A stretch of 48,357 nt of DNA from Hyphomonadaceae bacterium (GTDB lineage: Bacteria; Pseudomonadota; Alphaproteobacteria; Caulobacterales; Aquidulcibacteraceae). Location: the NCBI GenBank assembly GCA_009773395.1, contig WRPI01000002.1, positions 1-48,357 of the forward strand. The letters run 5' to 3'. The position numbers were made by a program, and so were the translations under genes. Position 1 is the stretch's first letter, and every line of letters starts with the position of its first letter. Below, one piece after another: positions 6,779 through 14,901 of this stretch. Under the pieces are notes generated by a model that saw only the letters and a list, made by a program, of their open reading frames with translations, did no database searches and had not been told where the DNA came from.

Positions 6779-7327
6779 ATGTATCAAGCAAAAATGGAAA
6801 ATGAACAAGCAAAATCTGCGAACATTCAAGTTACAATTGTGGTAGCTTGCGCGAAAAATGGCGTTATTGGCGCGCAAAATGGCATTCCGTGGCGGCTTTC
6901 CAGTGATATGCAAAATTTCAAAAAAATCACCACTGGCAAGCCAATTATTATGGGCCGCAAGACCTTTCAATCACTGCCAAAATTATTGCCAAATCGAAAC
7001 CATATTATTGTTACCCGCGACAGCGAGTTCATGGCGCAAGGCGCTTTGGTGTTTTCGAACATAGAAAGCGCGATTGGTGCGGGCAAAGCAATTGCACTTG
7101 CAACTGGGCAAAGTGAGGTCTGTGTAATTGGCGGTGGTGAAATTTATAATTTGGCTTTGCCAATTGCCGACAAAATAGTCCTAAGTTTGGTGGATGCCGA
7201 GCCAGTTGGTGACACTTTTTTCCCAAAATTATGCGCTGAGTGGGTCGAAACAAGCAGAAATTCGTTTCCGAAAGGCCAAAAAGATGACCATGATTTTGAA
7301 CTTTTCACTTATGAACGCAAAATTTAA
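6779..7327 (+). CDS. folA: Dihydrofolate reductase
   Basis: NADPH-dependent reduction of dihydrofolate to tetrahydrofolate; target class of trimethoprim. 182 residues including about 17 extra at the N-terminus. Core motifs are complete: VVACAKNGVIGAQNGIPW (substrate loop with Trp), DMQNFKKITTGKPIIMGRKT (NADPH site), and VIGGGEIYNLAL. ATG 6779 has AGGA six bases upstream; a later in-frame ATG gives a shorter form. It works with ThyA, encoded upstream, and precedes hflK as in many alphaproteobacteria. Confidence 0.95.
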   Translation: MYQAKMENEQAKSANIQVTIVVACAKNGVIGAQNGIPWRLSSDMQNFKKITTGKPIIMGRKTFQSLPKLLPNRNHIIVTRDSEFMAQGALVFSNIESAIGAGKAIALATGQSEVCVIGGGEIYNLALPIADKIVLSLVDAEPVGDTFFPKLCAEWVETSRNSFPKGQKDDHDFELFTYERKI

Positions 7328-7448
7328 CCCAAATAACTGCATAATTTTCAGCTAGCCCCTGCATAATTCACTTTTTAATATCCATATAGACATAGAAAAT
7401 TTTGAAATATAAATTCGAATCGCGAACGAATTGGGAGAAAAGACCTTT

Positions 7449-8651
7449 ATGTCAGAAGATGATGGAAAAGACGATGCGGGTTCGGGCAAGAATGAAAAGC
7501 CCAATACCAATAATCCTTGGGGTAATGTCACAGGCATAAATGATCGCAATCGCGGGCAAAAAAACGCCAATAATTCAAATAACCCGTGGGGCAATGACAA
7601 TAACCCACAATCACAAAATCTTGATGATTTGGCAAAACGCATTGAAGATAAATTGCGGGCGGCTTTGGGCGGCGGCGGCGGCTCGCCACCACCAACTTCA
7701 TCAGGCACACCGCGCCGTTTTGACAATCGCATGTTAAGCGTTGCTGGTATGGTTATTGGCGCATTATGGCTCGCTTCTGGCGTATATGTGGTTGACGCTG
7801 GCGAAGAAGCCTTGGTTTCGCGTTTTGGCAAATATGTTCGCTTCGCTGAACAGGGCCTTAGCTATCGTCTGCCATTCCCATTTGAAAGCCATAACCTTGT
7901 AAATGTGCAAAGGGTCAACACGCTCACAGTTGGCGCCAGCAGTGCGGCTGGCGCGCAAGACGATGGTCAGGGCCTCATGCTTACCGGCGATGAGAACATT
8001 GTTAACGTAAGTTTCCAAGTATTTTGGCGCGTAAAAAATGCCCAACAATTCCAATTTAATGTTGCCCATGGTGCCAATAATCGCGGCGAACCCTCCGACA
8101 CCGTAAGCGCCGTGGCCGAAGCTTCGATGCGTGAAGTTGTCGGTCGCTCGCCTTTGGAAAAAGTGCTTACTACGGGTCGGGCAACGGTTGAAAGCCAAAC
8201 TCGCGAATTGATGCAACGCACGCTAAATTCCTACAATTCGGGAATTTTGGTTACCCAAGTAAATTTGCGCCGCGCCGAGCCACCAGCAAGCGTAATCGCA
8301 TCATTCCGTGAAGTTGCGGCAGCTTCGCAAGAAGCCGAAACCCGCATTAACCAAGCGCTTTCCTATCGCAATTCTGTATTGCCACAAGCGCAAGGTGAAG
8401 CGACACGGTTTAACCAATTATACCAAGAATACCATTTGGCACCCGAGGTTACGCGGCAACGCCTTTACCTTGAAACCATGGAAAAAATATATGAACGGTC
8501 CAACAAAATTATCATGAATAATAACCGAGCTGGCGCTGCGCCAATGATGGTGTTACCACCTGAATTATTCCGCAATTTCACCAATGCCCAACCGCAAGCG
8601 CGGGTAACCGCACCCGCTGAAAATGCTGCGCCAACAGGGGGGTCACAATAA
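7449..8651 (+). CDS. hflK: FtsH protease modulator HflK
   Basis: SPFH-domain inner-membrane protein that forms a cage with HflC around the FtsH protease and adjusts its access to substrates. About 400 residues: a polar Asn/Gly-rich cytoplasmic N-terminus with two NNPWGN repeats and a GGGGG linker, one transmembrane segment near residues 95-115 (MLSVAGMVIGALWLASGVYVV), then the SPFH core and a long helix with ASFREVAAASQEAETRINQA. ATG 7449 is preferred over TTG 7431 because GGGAG precedes it. The stop overlaps the hflC start by one base. Confidence 0.95.
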   Translation: MSEDDGKDDAGSGKNEKPNTNNPWGNVTGINDRNRGQKNANNSNNPWGNDNNPQSQNLDDLAKRIEDKLRAALGGGGGSPPPTSSGTPRRFDNRMLSVAGMVIGALWLASGVYVVDAGEEALVSRFGKYVRFAEQGLSYRLPFPFESHNLVNVQRVNTLTVGASSAAGAQDDGQGLMLTGDENIVNVSFQVFWRVKNAQQFQFNVAHGANNRGEPSDTVSAVAEASMREVVGRSPLEKVLTTGRATVESQTRELMQRTLNSYNSGILVTQVNLRRAEPPASVIASFREVAAASQEAETRINQALSYRNSVLPQAQGEATRFNQLYQEYHLAPEVTRQRLYLETMEKIYERSNKIIMNNNRAGAAPMMVLPPELFRNFTNAQPQARVTAPAENAAPTGGSQ

Positions 8652-9466
8652 TGAGCACTAGAAATTTTGCCCTGTTTTTCGGCCTACCAGTTGCGATGAT
8701 TTTTGCAAGCGCCTCGCTTTATTCGGTTTCACAAACGCAACAGGCTTTGGTTTTGCAATTTGGTAAGCCAATGCGCGTGGTTAATATTGAAGGCGATGAT
8801 GCCGGCATAAAACTTAAAGTGCCATTCACTGAAGCTGTCCAAATTTATGATCGCCGCGTGCTTGAACTTTCACCCGATGGCGAAAGTGAAATTGTAACTG
8901 CGGACCAAGAACGCCTTGAAGTGAAGTCATTTATTCGTTGGCGCATCACTAATCCTTTGCGCTTTTACCAAGCTGTGAAAGACGAAAACAACGCCCGCGA
9001 TAGGCTTGAAGGGCTTTTGGAAGCATCTTTGCGCCGTATTTTGGGCGCAGCGGCTTCGAGTGATATTATTTCGGGACGACGCTCACAACTGATGAATGCG
9101 ATTAAAGTCAACCTCAATGTCGAAACTCGTCAGTTGGGGATTGAAGTAGTCGATGTGCGCATTCGGGCCGCCGATTTACCGCAAGCCAACCAAGAACGCG
9201 TGTTCCAACGTATGCGCTCTGAACGCGAACAAGCTGCGGCGCAAGTGCGCGCCAATGGTGAACGCCGCGCCCAAGAAATCCGTGGTGGCGCCGACAAAGA
9301 CCGCGCAAAAATCATCGCCGATGCCTATAATCAAGACCCAGATTTCGCCGCCTTTTACCGCTCCATGCAAGCATATGATAAATCATTCCCCGCCGGCACA
9401 AATATGGTCGTAAGCCCCGACAGCGACTTCTTCCGTTATTTTAATTCAAGGAAGGGTGGAGGATAG
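8651..9466 (+). CDS. hflC: FtsH protease modulator HflC
   Basis: Partner of HflK; 271 residues with a single N-terminal membrane anchor (residues ~7-26) and periplasmic SPFH domain. The helix RVFQRMRSEREQAAAQVRAN and the C-terminal FAAFYRSMQAYDKSF are typical HflC. ATG overlaps the TAA of hflK (TAATG), indicating translational coupling. No DegP-type protease follows, unlike the arrangement in many relatives; a short hairpin ends the operon. Confidence 0.95.
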   Translation: MSTRNFALFFGLPVAMIFASASLYSVSQTQQALVLQFGKPMRVVNIEGDDAGIKLKVPFTEAVQIYDRRVLELSPDGESEIVTADQERLEVKSFIRWRITNPLRFYQAVKDENNARDRLEGLLEASLRRILGAAASSDIISGRRSQLMNAIKVNLNVETRQLGIEVVDVRIRAADLPQANQERVFQRMRSEREQAAAQVRANGERRAQEIRGGADKDRAKIIADAYNQDPDFAAFYRSMQAYDKSFPAGTNMVVSPDSDFFRYFNSRKGGG

Positions 9467-9468
9467 GG

Positions 9469-9483
9469 GCGGGATGAACCCGC
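9469..9483 (+). terminator. Short hairpin after hflC
   Basis: GCGGG/CCCGC stem with a five-base loop three bases after the hflC stop, followed by attcttct. The stem is short and the T-tract interrupted, so termination is uncertain. Confidence 0.35.
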
Positions 9484-9531
9484 ATTCTTCTATCGCATTT
9501 TGGCCAAAATTGCTTATGTAGTACAGGCCAA

Positions 9532-10059
9532 TTACGCTTTAATGCTAATTTCGAGTGCCTTGCTAATTGTTGATAATGGCAAAAGCAATGTTAGTGGGCT
9601 GTCTTGCAATGATATTGCGCCATATGATTGATACCAATCGCGCACTTTCTCGTTTTTGGCGTCAATAAGCATCGCCACGCCGCCAACTTCCTGTGCTGCT
9701 CGCAAACAACGGCGCCCCGCCGCGAGCAATAATTGGCCGCCAAGCCCTTTGCCTTGCATGCGCAAATCCACCGCAAGGCGCGCCAACCGAAAAACTGGAA
9801 TATCGTGCCGCGCAAGCCCTCGTGTAACAATTTCTGGGCTTTTGGCAAACTCAACTGAAGCGGGGCTTAGGGTATAAAATCCCAAAATGGGTTTTGGCTC
9901 ACTAATACTTATTGCCAAAAATGTTTTTGCGCCGCCTTTTTCGTGGGATTGCCGCGCATGGCGCTTTAAGAATTCATTTAGGTATGCATCGCCACAATTA
10001 AACAAATCTCTAGGATGGCTTTTCGCAATTGGTTCTTCATGCCAATTAGGCGAACTCAT
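9532..10059 (-). CDS. GNAT acetyltransferase toxin (TacT/AtaT-like)
   Basis: 175-residue Gcn5-type N-acetyltransferase. The acetyl-CoA loop is RMQGKGLGGQLL and the catalytic-type Tyr lies in WYQSYGA. Opening residues DLFNCGDAYLNEFLKRHARQSHEKG and the LGFYTLSPASV strand match type II toxins that acetylate charged tRNAs to stop translation. The gene begins six bases after a DUF1778 antitoxin gene, the usual operon order for this TA family. All motifs look complete, so the toxin is probably active. Confidence 0.9.
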   Translation of the reverse strand: MSSPNWHEEPIAKSHPRDLFNCGDAYLNEFLKRHARQSHEKGGAKTFLAISISEPKPILGFYTLSPASVEFAKSPEIVTRGLARHDIPVFRLARLAVDLRMQGKGLGGQLLLAAGRRCLRAAQEVGGVAMLIDAKNEKVRDWYQSYGAISLQDSPLTLLLPLSTISKALEISIKA

Positions 10060-10065
10060 TCGAAG

Positions 10066-10344
10066 TCACTCAACCAAAGGCGGAAGTGCGCTGGCTGCTC
10101 GAAGCAATTTTGCATTTGGCTTTGGTGGGTTTTCTAACGCATCCAATACCGCCAAACTATCGCGCCCGGATAACTTCACTTTTTCGGCATTGGCAATAAC
10201 CGCCTTTGCCGCCGCCACCGCATTTCGCAAAACGAAATCAGTCAAGTCAGTGTTGGAATAAGCGACAGCGCGCAAAAGAGTTTGCTTATCGTTTGCGGGT
10301 ATGCGTAACGACATGCGGCTATTATCTACTGCAACTCTTGGCAT
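10066..10344 (-). CDS. DUF1778 ribbon-helix-helix antitoxin
   Basis: 92-residue antitoxin of the TacA type: an N-terminal ribbon-helix-helix (SRMSLRIPANDKQTLLRAVAYSNTDLTDFVLRNA) for operator binding and a C-terminal tail (about residues 60-92) that should wrap the toxin. ATG 10344 is chosen because AGGAA lies seven bases before it; the upstream ATG at 10350 abuts that site. It is co-transcribed with, and precedes, the GNAT toxin. Confidence 0.9.
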   Translation of the reverse strand: MPRVAVDNSRMSLRIPANDKQTLLRAVAYSNTDLTDFVLRNAVAAAKAVIANAEKVKLSGRDSLAVLDALENPPKPNAKLLRAASALPPLVE

Positions 10345-10460
10345 GAGCATTTCCTAATTTGTGTGCATTGAAAGCGTACAACAAAATGGGGCAAATGTCA
10401 AACTGATTTTTTTATTTCGTGCTTTACCTGAAATTACTAATCCTATTAGTGTCCCACGCT

Positions 10461-10493
10461 GTCATCCCGCACTTGATGCGGGATCTCATGCCG
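10461..10493. repeat. GTCATCCCGC palindromic repeat, copy 1
   Basis: Contains a perfect hairpin tcccgca-cttga-tgcggga followed by gatctc. The same motif recurs at 33155 and related gtcatccccg elements occur at 22913 and 39801, so this is a dispersed intergenic family. The surrounding stretch 10345-10616 holds no convincing gene. Confidence 0.65.
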
Positions 10494-10616
10494 CAAAAGA
10501 CCGATTTAATCGCCCCAAAATACCATCATTTGTCATCATGACGCTTGTTGACAACATCCCTAGAATGTTATGATTTGTTAGTAAGCCCCCTTTCCAAATC
10601 CTGGATATCAAAAATG

Positions 10617-10772
10617 CTAGTCTTGATTATAGTTGAAGATAATTAGGTGTGGATAGCGACGAGCCTTCGCCTGAACTAATTCCGTTTGCGACAACGAATT
10701 AAGGCCATATTTAATTATTAATTCGGGGACATGATGGGAATTAAATGTGATTTGTTTTCGTTCGCGCTTCAC
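10617..10772 (-). CDS. Repeat-initiated 51-aa ORF (doubtful)
   Basis: GTG-started frame that begins inside inverted-repeat element copy 1 with MKRERKQITFNSHHVPEL and continues about 33 residues beyond the element before a TAG. The first 18 residues are the element itself and recur at the other copies. No family recognised. It may be a genuine small gene whose start was replaced by the element, or chance read-through. Confidence 0.2.
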   Translation of the reverse strand: MKRERKQITFNSHHVPELIIKYGLNSLSQTELVQAKARRYPHLIIFNYNQD

Positions 10773-10843
10773 TCGCCCAAGTTATCACAATTTAACACCG
10801 ATGAAAGCGCCATTGAATATCCTAATTCACATCATGTCCCCGA
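10723..10843. mobile_element. 121-bp inverted-repeat element (MITE-like), copy 1
   Basis: Ends are 21-bp inverted repeats TCGGGGACATGATGTGAATTA (one mismatch on the left). The interior is nearly identical to copy 3 (12667-12787). An extra tccccgatttttt lies just outside the right end. It has no transposase gene of its own; related transposase remnants carrying the same GGGGACA end sequence occur at 11803 and 12578. Confidence 0.8.
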
Positions 10844-11410
10844 TTTTTTGTCCCCGATTTTTTTTACATGATACCACAAAAAACACACATTTGAATATTC
10901 CCAATTATTTTTAGTTCCTTCGAACGAGCGCCATGACTTAAAAAGGACTGATAAATCATCAATTCCACTCGATTGATAATAAATGTGTTCTTCACTATCG
11001 TACATACATAAATCATTGGGATTGCAAATATAGAAGCTGGGGGGCTCATCTTCAATGTAAATTTCGTGGATGCTGTTCTTATTAAATTGCATGGGTTGAG
11101 CCGAGAACTTCATTGGCATCGCCAAAATTATCAATCGACATCCCCGAGCATTTCTATGGGTTCTTGTTAGTTTTTTCAAGATATCAACGTAATAGTTGAC
11201 AAATGCCGCGCTATCAGAAAATTTTCCAGATTTTCTTTCAAAATGAGCCGTTTTTATACTTCCGCCCTCGTTTAGCAATTCTGCATAGAACTGGGCCAGT
11301 CTTTTTTCTAAATTCATCAAATATTCCATCCATTTGATTGCAAATTCGGGCACATGCAATTCGGGGACATGATGTGAATTAAGTGTTATTTGCTTGTCTT
11401 CGCGGTTCAT
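10832..11410 (-). CDS. Hypothetical protein bounded by repeat elements
   Basis: 192-residue protein, no recognised family, no membrane segment or signal. The start codon and its AAGGA site lie inside element copy 2 and the stop lies inside element copy 1: residues 1-18 (MNREDKQITLNSHHVPEL) and the last few (KKSGT) are element-encoded. The native part is roughly residues 27-182 (from MEYLMNLEKRLAQFYAELL). AT-rich compared with flanking housekeeping genes. Probably an acquired or decaying gene now read as a chimera; expression unproven. Confidence 0.45.
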   Translation of the reverse strand: MNREDKQITLNSHHVPELHVPEFAIKWMEYLMNLEKRLAQFYAELLNEGGSIKTAHFERKSGKFSDSAAFVNYYVDILKKLTRTHRNARGCRLIILAMPMKFSAQPMQFNKNSIHEIYIEDEPPSFYICNPNDLCMYDSEEHIYYQSSGIDDLSVLFKSWRSFEGTKNNWEYSNVCFLWYHVKKIGDKKSGT

Positions 11411-11482
11411 TTTCCTTAGTTATCACAATTTAATACCGCCGCAAGCGCCATTCAATATGCGCAATTCACGTCATGTCCCCGA
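11361..11482. mobile_element. 122-bp inverted-repeat element, copy 2
   Basis: Left end TCGGGGACATGATGTGAATTA at 11361-11381 and inverted right end at 11463-11482. The interior is diverged from copies 1 and 3 but collinear, and on the minus strand it contains AAGGAAA then ATG, which opens the neighbouring 192-residue frame. A partial end-like attcgggcacatg lies just outside at 11344. Confidence 0.8.
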
Positions 11483-11487
11483 TTTCT

Positions 11488-11778
11488 TTAATGCAAATAT
11501 CCATTAATCGCTAAATCTTCGATAAGCCACTTGCACCAAAAAAAGAAATAAATTATTGACATTGCAAGGCAAAAGAAGCCGAGAACTTTCTGTGCAACTA
11601 AGTTCCATTTTTTACGAAGGTCGTTTCCAAATATTTTGTCATAAATAGAACCATTTTCTGGATATCTCGACCGAATCTGCTCGAGGGTCGAAAATGAAGT
11701 TTTCACCCCAAATATAAACGTAAATATGATCCAAAGAAGCAAAAACGTGTAATGCCATAAGTCTATTCTCTCAAGCAC
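11488..11778 (-). CDS. Small two-helix membrane protein, hypothetical
   Basis: 96 residues with two hydrophobic segments (FLLLWIIFTFIFGV near 12-25 and FFCLAMSIIYFFFWC near 68-83) joined by a charged loop. GTG start supported by GAGGAG six bases upstream. No family recognised. It lies between a transposase remnant and inverted-repeat copy 2, in the same orientation as the other genes of this strip. Being so well equipped for translation it is likely real. Confidence 0.55.
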   Translation of the reverse strand: MLERIDLWHYTFLLLWIIFTFIFGVKTSFSTLEQIRSRYPENGSIYDKIFGNDLRKKWNLVAQKVLGFFCLAMSIIYFFFWCKWLIEDLAINGYLH

Positions 11779-11802
11779 GCACTACTCCTCGCATCATTAT
11801 TT

Positions 11803-11985
11803 CGGGGACAGGTTATCAATTGCATAATTAGGTTGTTCCATTTTAGCTTTTTACCTTTGGCTTTGGGCCGCGTTTTTTTTGTAATACTTCTCCGCGATAC
11901 TGTGCGTCAAGTTTTTCGAGCCATTATTTCGCGCCGACGGGTCTTCCATTTTCCTCTACATCCCAACAGTTTATGCAATTGCTAA
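11803..11985 (-). pseudogene. Remnant of REP-type (Y1) transposase C-terminus
   Basis: Minus-strand frame read from about 11985 gives ENGRPVGAK, a stop, then WLEKLDAQYRGEVLQKK and RGPKAK before a final stop at 11843. The GRP-x-G...L-x-K-x-GPK pattern is the usual C-terminus of REP-associated/IS200-like transposases. Downstream, 11803-11842 carries a conserved tail ending TGTCCCCGAA. The fragment lacks the catalytic HUH and Tyr regions and holds an internal stop, so it is dead. Family call from memory of the motif. Confidence 0.5.
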
Positions 11986-12115
11986 CCTGTTACCGAAATG
12001 GTGTTCATTGTAGTACGGATAAGACCAGTTGGGCGCGATTGGCTATCATAGCCATAAGTGGTGTTACTCGAAATCAATGTATGAATATATTTCAATGCAG
12101 GTGCAGTATTTCATT

Positions 12116-12553
12116 TTACTTTTTTACGTCCTGCATCGGAGCAAGCTTAAACTCGGTTGTCGAAAAATCAATATTAGATGTATCATCTAAGGCCCAGCAT
12201 TCTAACACAGCTGGTTCGCCTTTTTGGGCGAACAGTAAAAATCCAATTTGATTGTCTGGACCTGAGATTTCTCCTCTTAAATCACCGAGTATCTGACGTT
12301 CAGCAAAACAATCTGAAAACTTAGCGTCAAAATCTGTGTAAAATCCACTTCCTGTAAAGACACGCGATATATTCTTAGCCTCTTCAACAGATTCTATAAA
12401 CAAATTAATATCGCACTCACAACTATCGCCAATCATCATAATGGCTTCAATTTCAATTGGCATGAATTTGAAACAATATTCTTTCAATTCTTTATTCAAT
12501 ATTTTACTCTCACCTTCCATAAAAAGTACCAATTCGAGGTGTTCCTTTTCCAA
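12116..12553 (-). CDS. Hypothetical 145-aa protein
   Basis: Acidic cytoplasmic protein of unknown family with no signal or membrane segment. TTG start with GAGAGGAGAAG immediately upstream, a good ribosome site. The order of elements (EAIMMIGDSCECDINLFIESVEEAKNI, then a central loop, then a beta-rich C-terminus) suggests a compact domain but none I can name. Located between two transposase-tail repeats in the accessory strip. Confidence 0.5.
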   Translation of the reverse strand: MEKEHLELVLFMEGESKILNKELKEYCFKFMPIEIEAIMMIGDSCECDINLFIESVEEAKNISRVFTGSGFYTDFDAKFSDCFAERQILGDLRGEISGPDNQIGFLLFAQKGEPAVLECWALDDTSNIDFSTTEFKLAPMQDVKK

Positions 12554-12577
12554 CTTCTCCTCTCACATTTGGTAATT

Positions 12578-12662
12578 TCGGGGACAGGTTATCAATTGAA
12601 TAATTAGGTTGTTTCATTTTTAGCTTTTCGCCTTTGGCTTTGATCCGCTCTTTTTTGTAATA
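12578..12662 (-). mobile_element. Second copy of transposase-tail repeat
   Basis: About 85 bp repeating 11803-11885 (ttcggggacaggttatcaattg, then aataattaggttgtt, and ttttttgtaatac) with scattered changes and indels. It retains only the extreme transposase C-terminus plus the GGGGACA end and abuts inverted-repeat copy 3, supporting a single family behind both repeat types. Confidence 0.6.
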
Positions 12663-12666
12663 CAAT

Positions 12667-12787
12667 TCGGGGATATGATGTGAATTAAATGTGATATGTT
12701 TTCGTTCGCGCTTCACTCTCCCAAGTTATCACAATTTAACACCGATGAAAGCGCCAATGAAAATCCTAATTCACATCATGTCCCCGA
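12667..12787. mobile_element. 121-bp inverted-repeat element, copy 3
   Basis: Ends TCGGGGATATGATGTGAATTA (12667-12687) and its inverse (12767-12787), one mismatch. The interior is almost identical to copy 1. Its right end supplies the last codons and TGA of the lipoprotein gene that enters it from the right. Confidence 0.8.
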
Positions 12788-13378
12788 TTTACATTTTAGG
12801 CGAACGGCAGGGGTCGATTTCGTCAATGAAGCACTAGATTCGACTCTACATTCGTTCAAGAGACCTCTTTCGCCCGAAAGAAAATAGGTGTCTGTCCTAT
12901 TCTTGCCGTCCTTTTTAAACGTTTGTTCGGAGAAAAGCACAATCCCATTTCCATCACAAAAGATAAAAGTATAGGCGATATTGTCTTCAACTTGACTTTC
13001 AAGGTCAATACCAAGTCTGTGGCAAGTTTTATTATTATAAATTACCTGCTTATCGCTGATTTTAATTTCATACTCTGTTGGATAGTCTGCTTTGTCTAAC
13101 GAAAAAAATGCAAAATTATTTTCAACAGACCCCAAGCAGATTTTAGCTTCCGGTGACGTTGCGCAATCCACAATGTTGTAACCACGATTATATTCATTTT
13201 CTTCGGACATCACTTGCTCACCAGAATAAGCACGATTACTAACTAGATTAAAACGCCATTCGGTGTCACTGTAGACATTTGTATATTTAATTTGTGTTTC
13301 GCGAGGAATATCATCACAGCCAGTGAATAAAAGCGCAGTTGCATGGACGATAAAGAGCATTGGCCGCATCTGCTTCAT
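12776..13378 (-). CDS. Putative lipoprotein, hypothetical
   Basis: 200 residues. The N-terminus MKQMRPMLFIVHATALLFTGCDD is a lipoprotein signal with lipobox LFTGC, so the mature protein should start at Cys21 and be anchored in an envelope membrane. No family recognised; the body is polar and beta-rich with several Cys. The last residues KSGT and the TGA stop come from the end of repeat copy 3, so the original C-terminus may have been lost or extended. Confidence 0.55.
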   Translation of the reverse strand: MKQMRPMLFIVHATALLFTGCDDIPRETQIKYTNVYSDTEWRFNLVSNRAYSGEQVMSEENEYNRGYNIVDCATSPEAKICLGSVENNFAFFSLDKADYPTEYEIKISDKQVIYNNKTCHRLGIDLESQVEDNIAYTFIFCDGNGIVLFSEQTFKKDGKNRTDTYFLSGERGLLNECRVESSASLTKSTPAVRLKCKSGT

Positions 13379-13411
13379 CTTAATAACTCATCCGCCGTTC
13401 GATCTAGGTTG

Positions 13412-13475
13412 GTGATGTGAATCGAGGCCTATTTGCTTGTCTTCGCGTTTCATTCGTCCAAGCTATCATGATTTA
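13412..13475. mobile_element. Decayed inverted-repeat element, copy 4
   Basis: tgatgtgaat, then atttgcttgtcttcgcg and tatcatgatttaa match the left half of copy 2. The right half and both GGGGACA ends are missing. Confidence 0.5.
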
Positions 13476-13506
13476 AGGCTTTCGCAAATTATCAGGTTTA
13501 GTTACC

Positions 13507-14901
13507 CTAATTCGCCGCCCGCGTCGGCCCGCTGTTCTGCGCTACATTCACACCCGCCATTGCTTCGCGCCTTGCGACATCAACTCGCGCTACTTGCACA
13601 TTAAAGCGAGCTATAATATCGGCGGGGAGGGGGCGGCCTTGGGGGATGGCGGCGGACATTGGGTTAAGTGGGGCACCTTCTTTGCGAACTTCAAAATGAA
13701 GATGTGGTCCAGTTGAGCGGCCTGTGTTGCCGACATAGGCAATAATTTGCCCTTGGTGCACCCTGTCGCCTGCGCTTAGACCGGGGGCAAAGCGCGAAAT
13801 ATGGCCATAACGAGTGGACCAACCACCGCCATGTTCAATATCAACAACATTGCCATAACCGCCCATAATGCCCGCGCGGCCGACAACGCCATCACCGGCG
13901 GCATAAATTGGCGTGCCAATTGGCGCACCAAAATCAATACCCGCATGCATACGTGAATAGCCCGAAATTGGGTGGCGACGGGTGCCGAAATTGGAAGTGA
14001 GCCTTGCGCCATTTATAGGCGTGCGCATAAGGAACTTGCGAGCTGGCTGCCCCTGTGCATTATACCATTCGGCCTGATTTGCGCCGGGTGGTTGGAAACG
14101 ATAAAGCTGAATTGAGCGGCCTGATAGCGTGGTAATGCGGGCAAAAATCGGCTCACCCTCGCGCACAACTGCGCCCCTGGCGTCTGAAACCCTGTCATAC
14201 ATCAATTCAAAACTCGCGCCCGGGCCAATTTCACGCTCAAAGTCAACGTCATAGGCGAATGCGTCGGCGATGGATTCGGCGGCACGTTCGGGCGCGCCAA
14301 GCTCCTGCACACTGGCCACCAAACCAGCATCGCTAATCACGCCCGCCACGCGCAATGTGCGCCTTTGCATATTGGTTGCAAGCTCGCGTGAGCGATAAGA
14401 ACCGTCAATTGTGCGGGTGACGGTGATTGACCTGTCGGCACCACTGGCAAGGTTAAAACCCAAAAGCCGCTTGGTGGCATTATCTTGGCGCATAAAAACA
14501 GTTATTTGATCGCCGCGCTTAATGTCGCGAATATCAATGGTGCGAGCCAAGGCATTAAGAGCATTTTGCGCGTCCACCCTATCTGAGCCAATGCGCAGCA
14601 AAGCTGCCAAAATGGTTTCACCAGCGGCAATCGAAACCACGCGGCGTTCGACCGCATTTTGCGCGCCAGTAAATGCCTGATTTTCAGAATTTGCACGCGC
14701 TATTTGGGCATGAGCCATTGTGCCTGCAAAGCTTGTGACCAGCGAGGCAGCAATAATTAAATTGCGGAAAAAGAAATTGGATTTTGATTGGGTTTTTGAG
14801 GTTTGCTCAGCTCGACTTCGACCACTCAAGTCAGTGTCGGCCAATTTTGTATTGGTTTGTTCACAATTGGAATGATTCTCACCCGTTCGCAGCAAATCCA
14901 A
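13507..14901 (-). CDS. M23-family murein endopeptidase (membrane-anchored)
   Basis: Cuts peptidoglycan cross-links or supports septation in the periplasm. ~464 residues: a cytoplasmic polar N-terminus, one membrane segment at about 46-65 ending AHA, an intermediate OapA/LysM-like domain with TILAALLRIGSDR, then the zinc peptidase domain (about 300-410). Metal ligands are visible in MHAGIDFGAP (HxxxD) and HLHFEV (HxH), with the upstream His in RYGHIS. Start uncertain: TTG at 14901 or 14895; the latter has AAAGGGG at better spacing. Divergent from the large YdbH-like gene. Confidence 0.9.
   Translation of the reverse strand: MDLLRTGENHSNCEQTNTKLADTDLSGRSRAEQTSKTQSKSNFFFRNLIIAASLVTSFAGTMAHAQIARANSENQAFTGAQNAVERRVVSIAAGETILAALLRIGSDRVDAQNALNALARTIDIRDIKRGDQITVFMRQDNATKRLLGFNLASGADRSITVTRTIDGSYRSRELATNMQRRTLRVAGVISDAGLVASVQELGAPERAAESIADAFAYDVDFEREIGPGASFELMYDRVSDARGAVVREGEPIFARITTLSGRSIQLYRFQPPGANQAEWYNAQGQPARKFLMRTPINGARLTSNFGTRRHPISGYSRMHAGIDFGAPIGTPIYAAGDGVVGRAGIMGGYGNVVDIEHGGGWSTRYGHISRFAPGLSAGDRVHQGQIIAYVGNTGRSTGPHLHFEVRKEGAPLNPMSAAIPQGRPLPADIIARFNVQVARVDVARREAMAGVNVAQNSGPTRAAN

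Noticed and set aside
11973-12251. 92-aa plus-strand frame
   Set aside because: Runs antisense across transposase remnant and a minus-strand gene with a good ribosome site.
12510-12716. 68-aa ORF MKRERKHITFNSHHIPEL...
   Set aside because: Entirely composed of inverted-repeat copy 3 plus the transposase-tail repeat; no independent coding evidence.
10617-13475. Integron cassette array with attC sites
   Set aside because: Repeats have TCGGGGACA inverted ends rather than the GTTRRRY/RYYYAAC attC cores, and no integron integrase is nearby; XerD at 27290 is a housekeeping recombinase.
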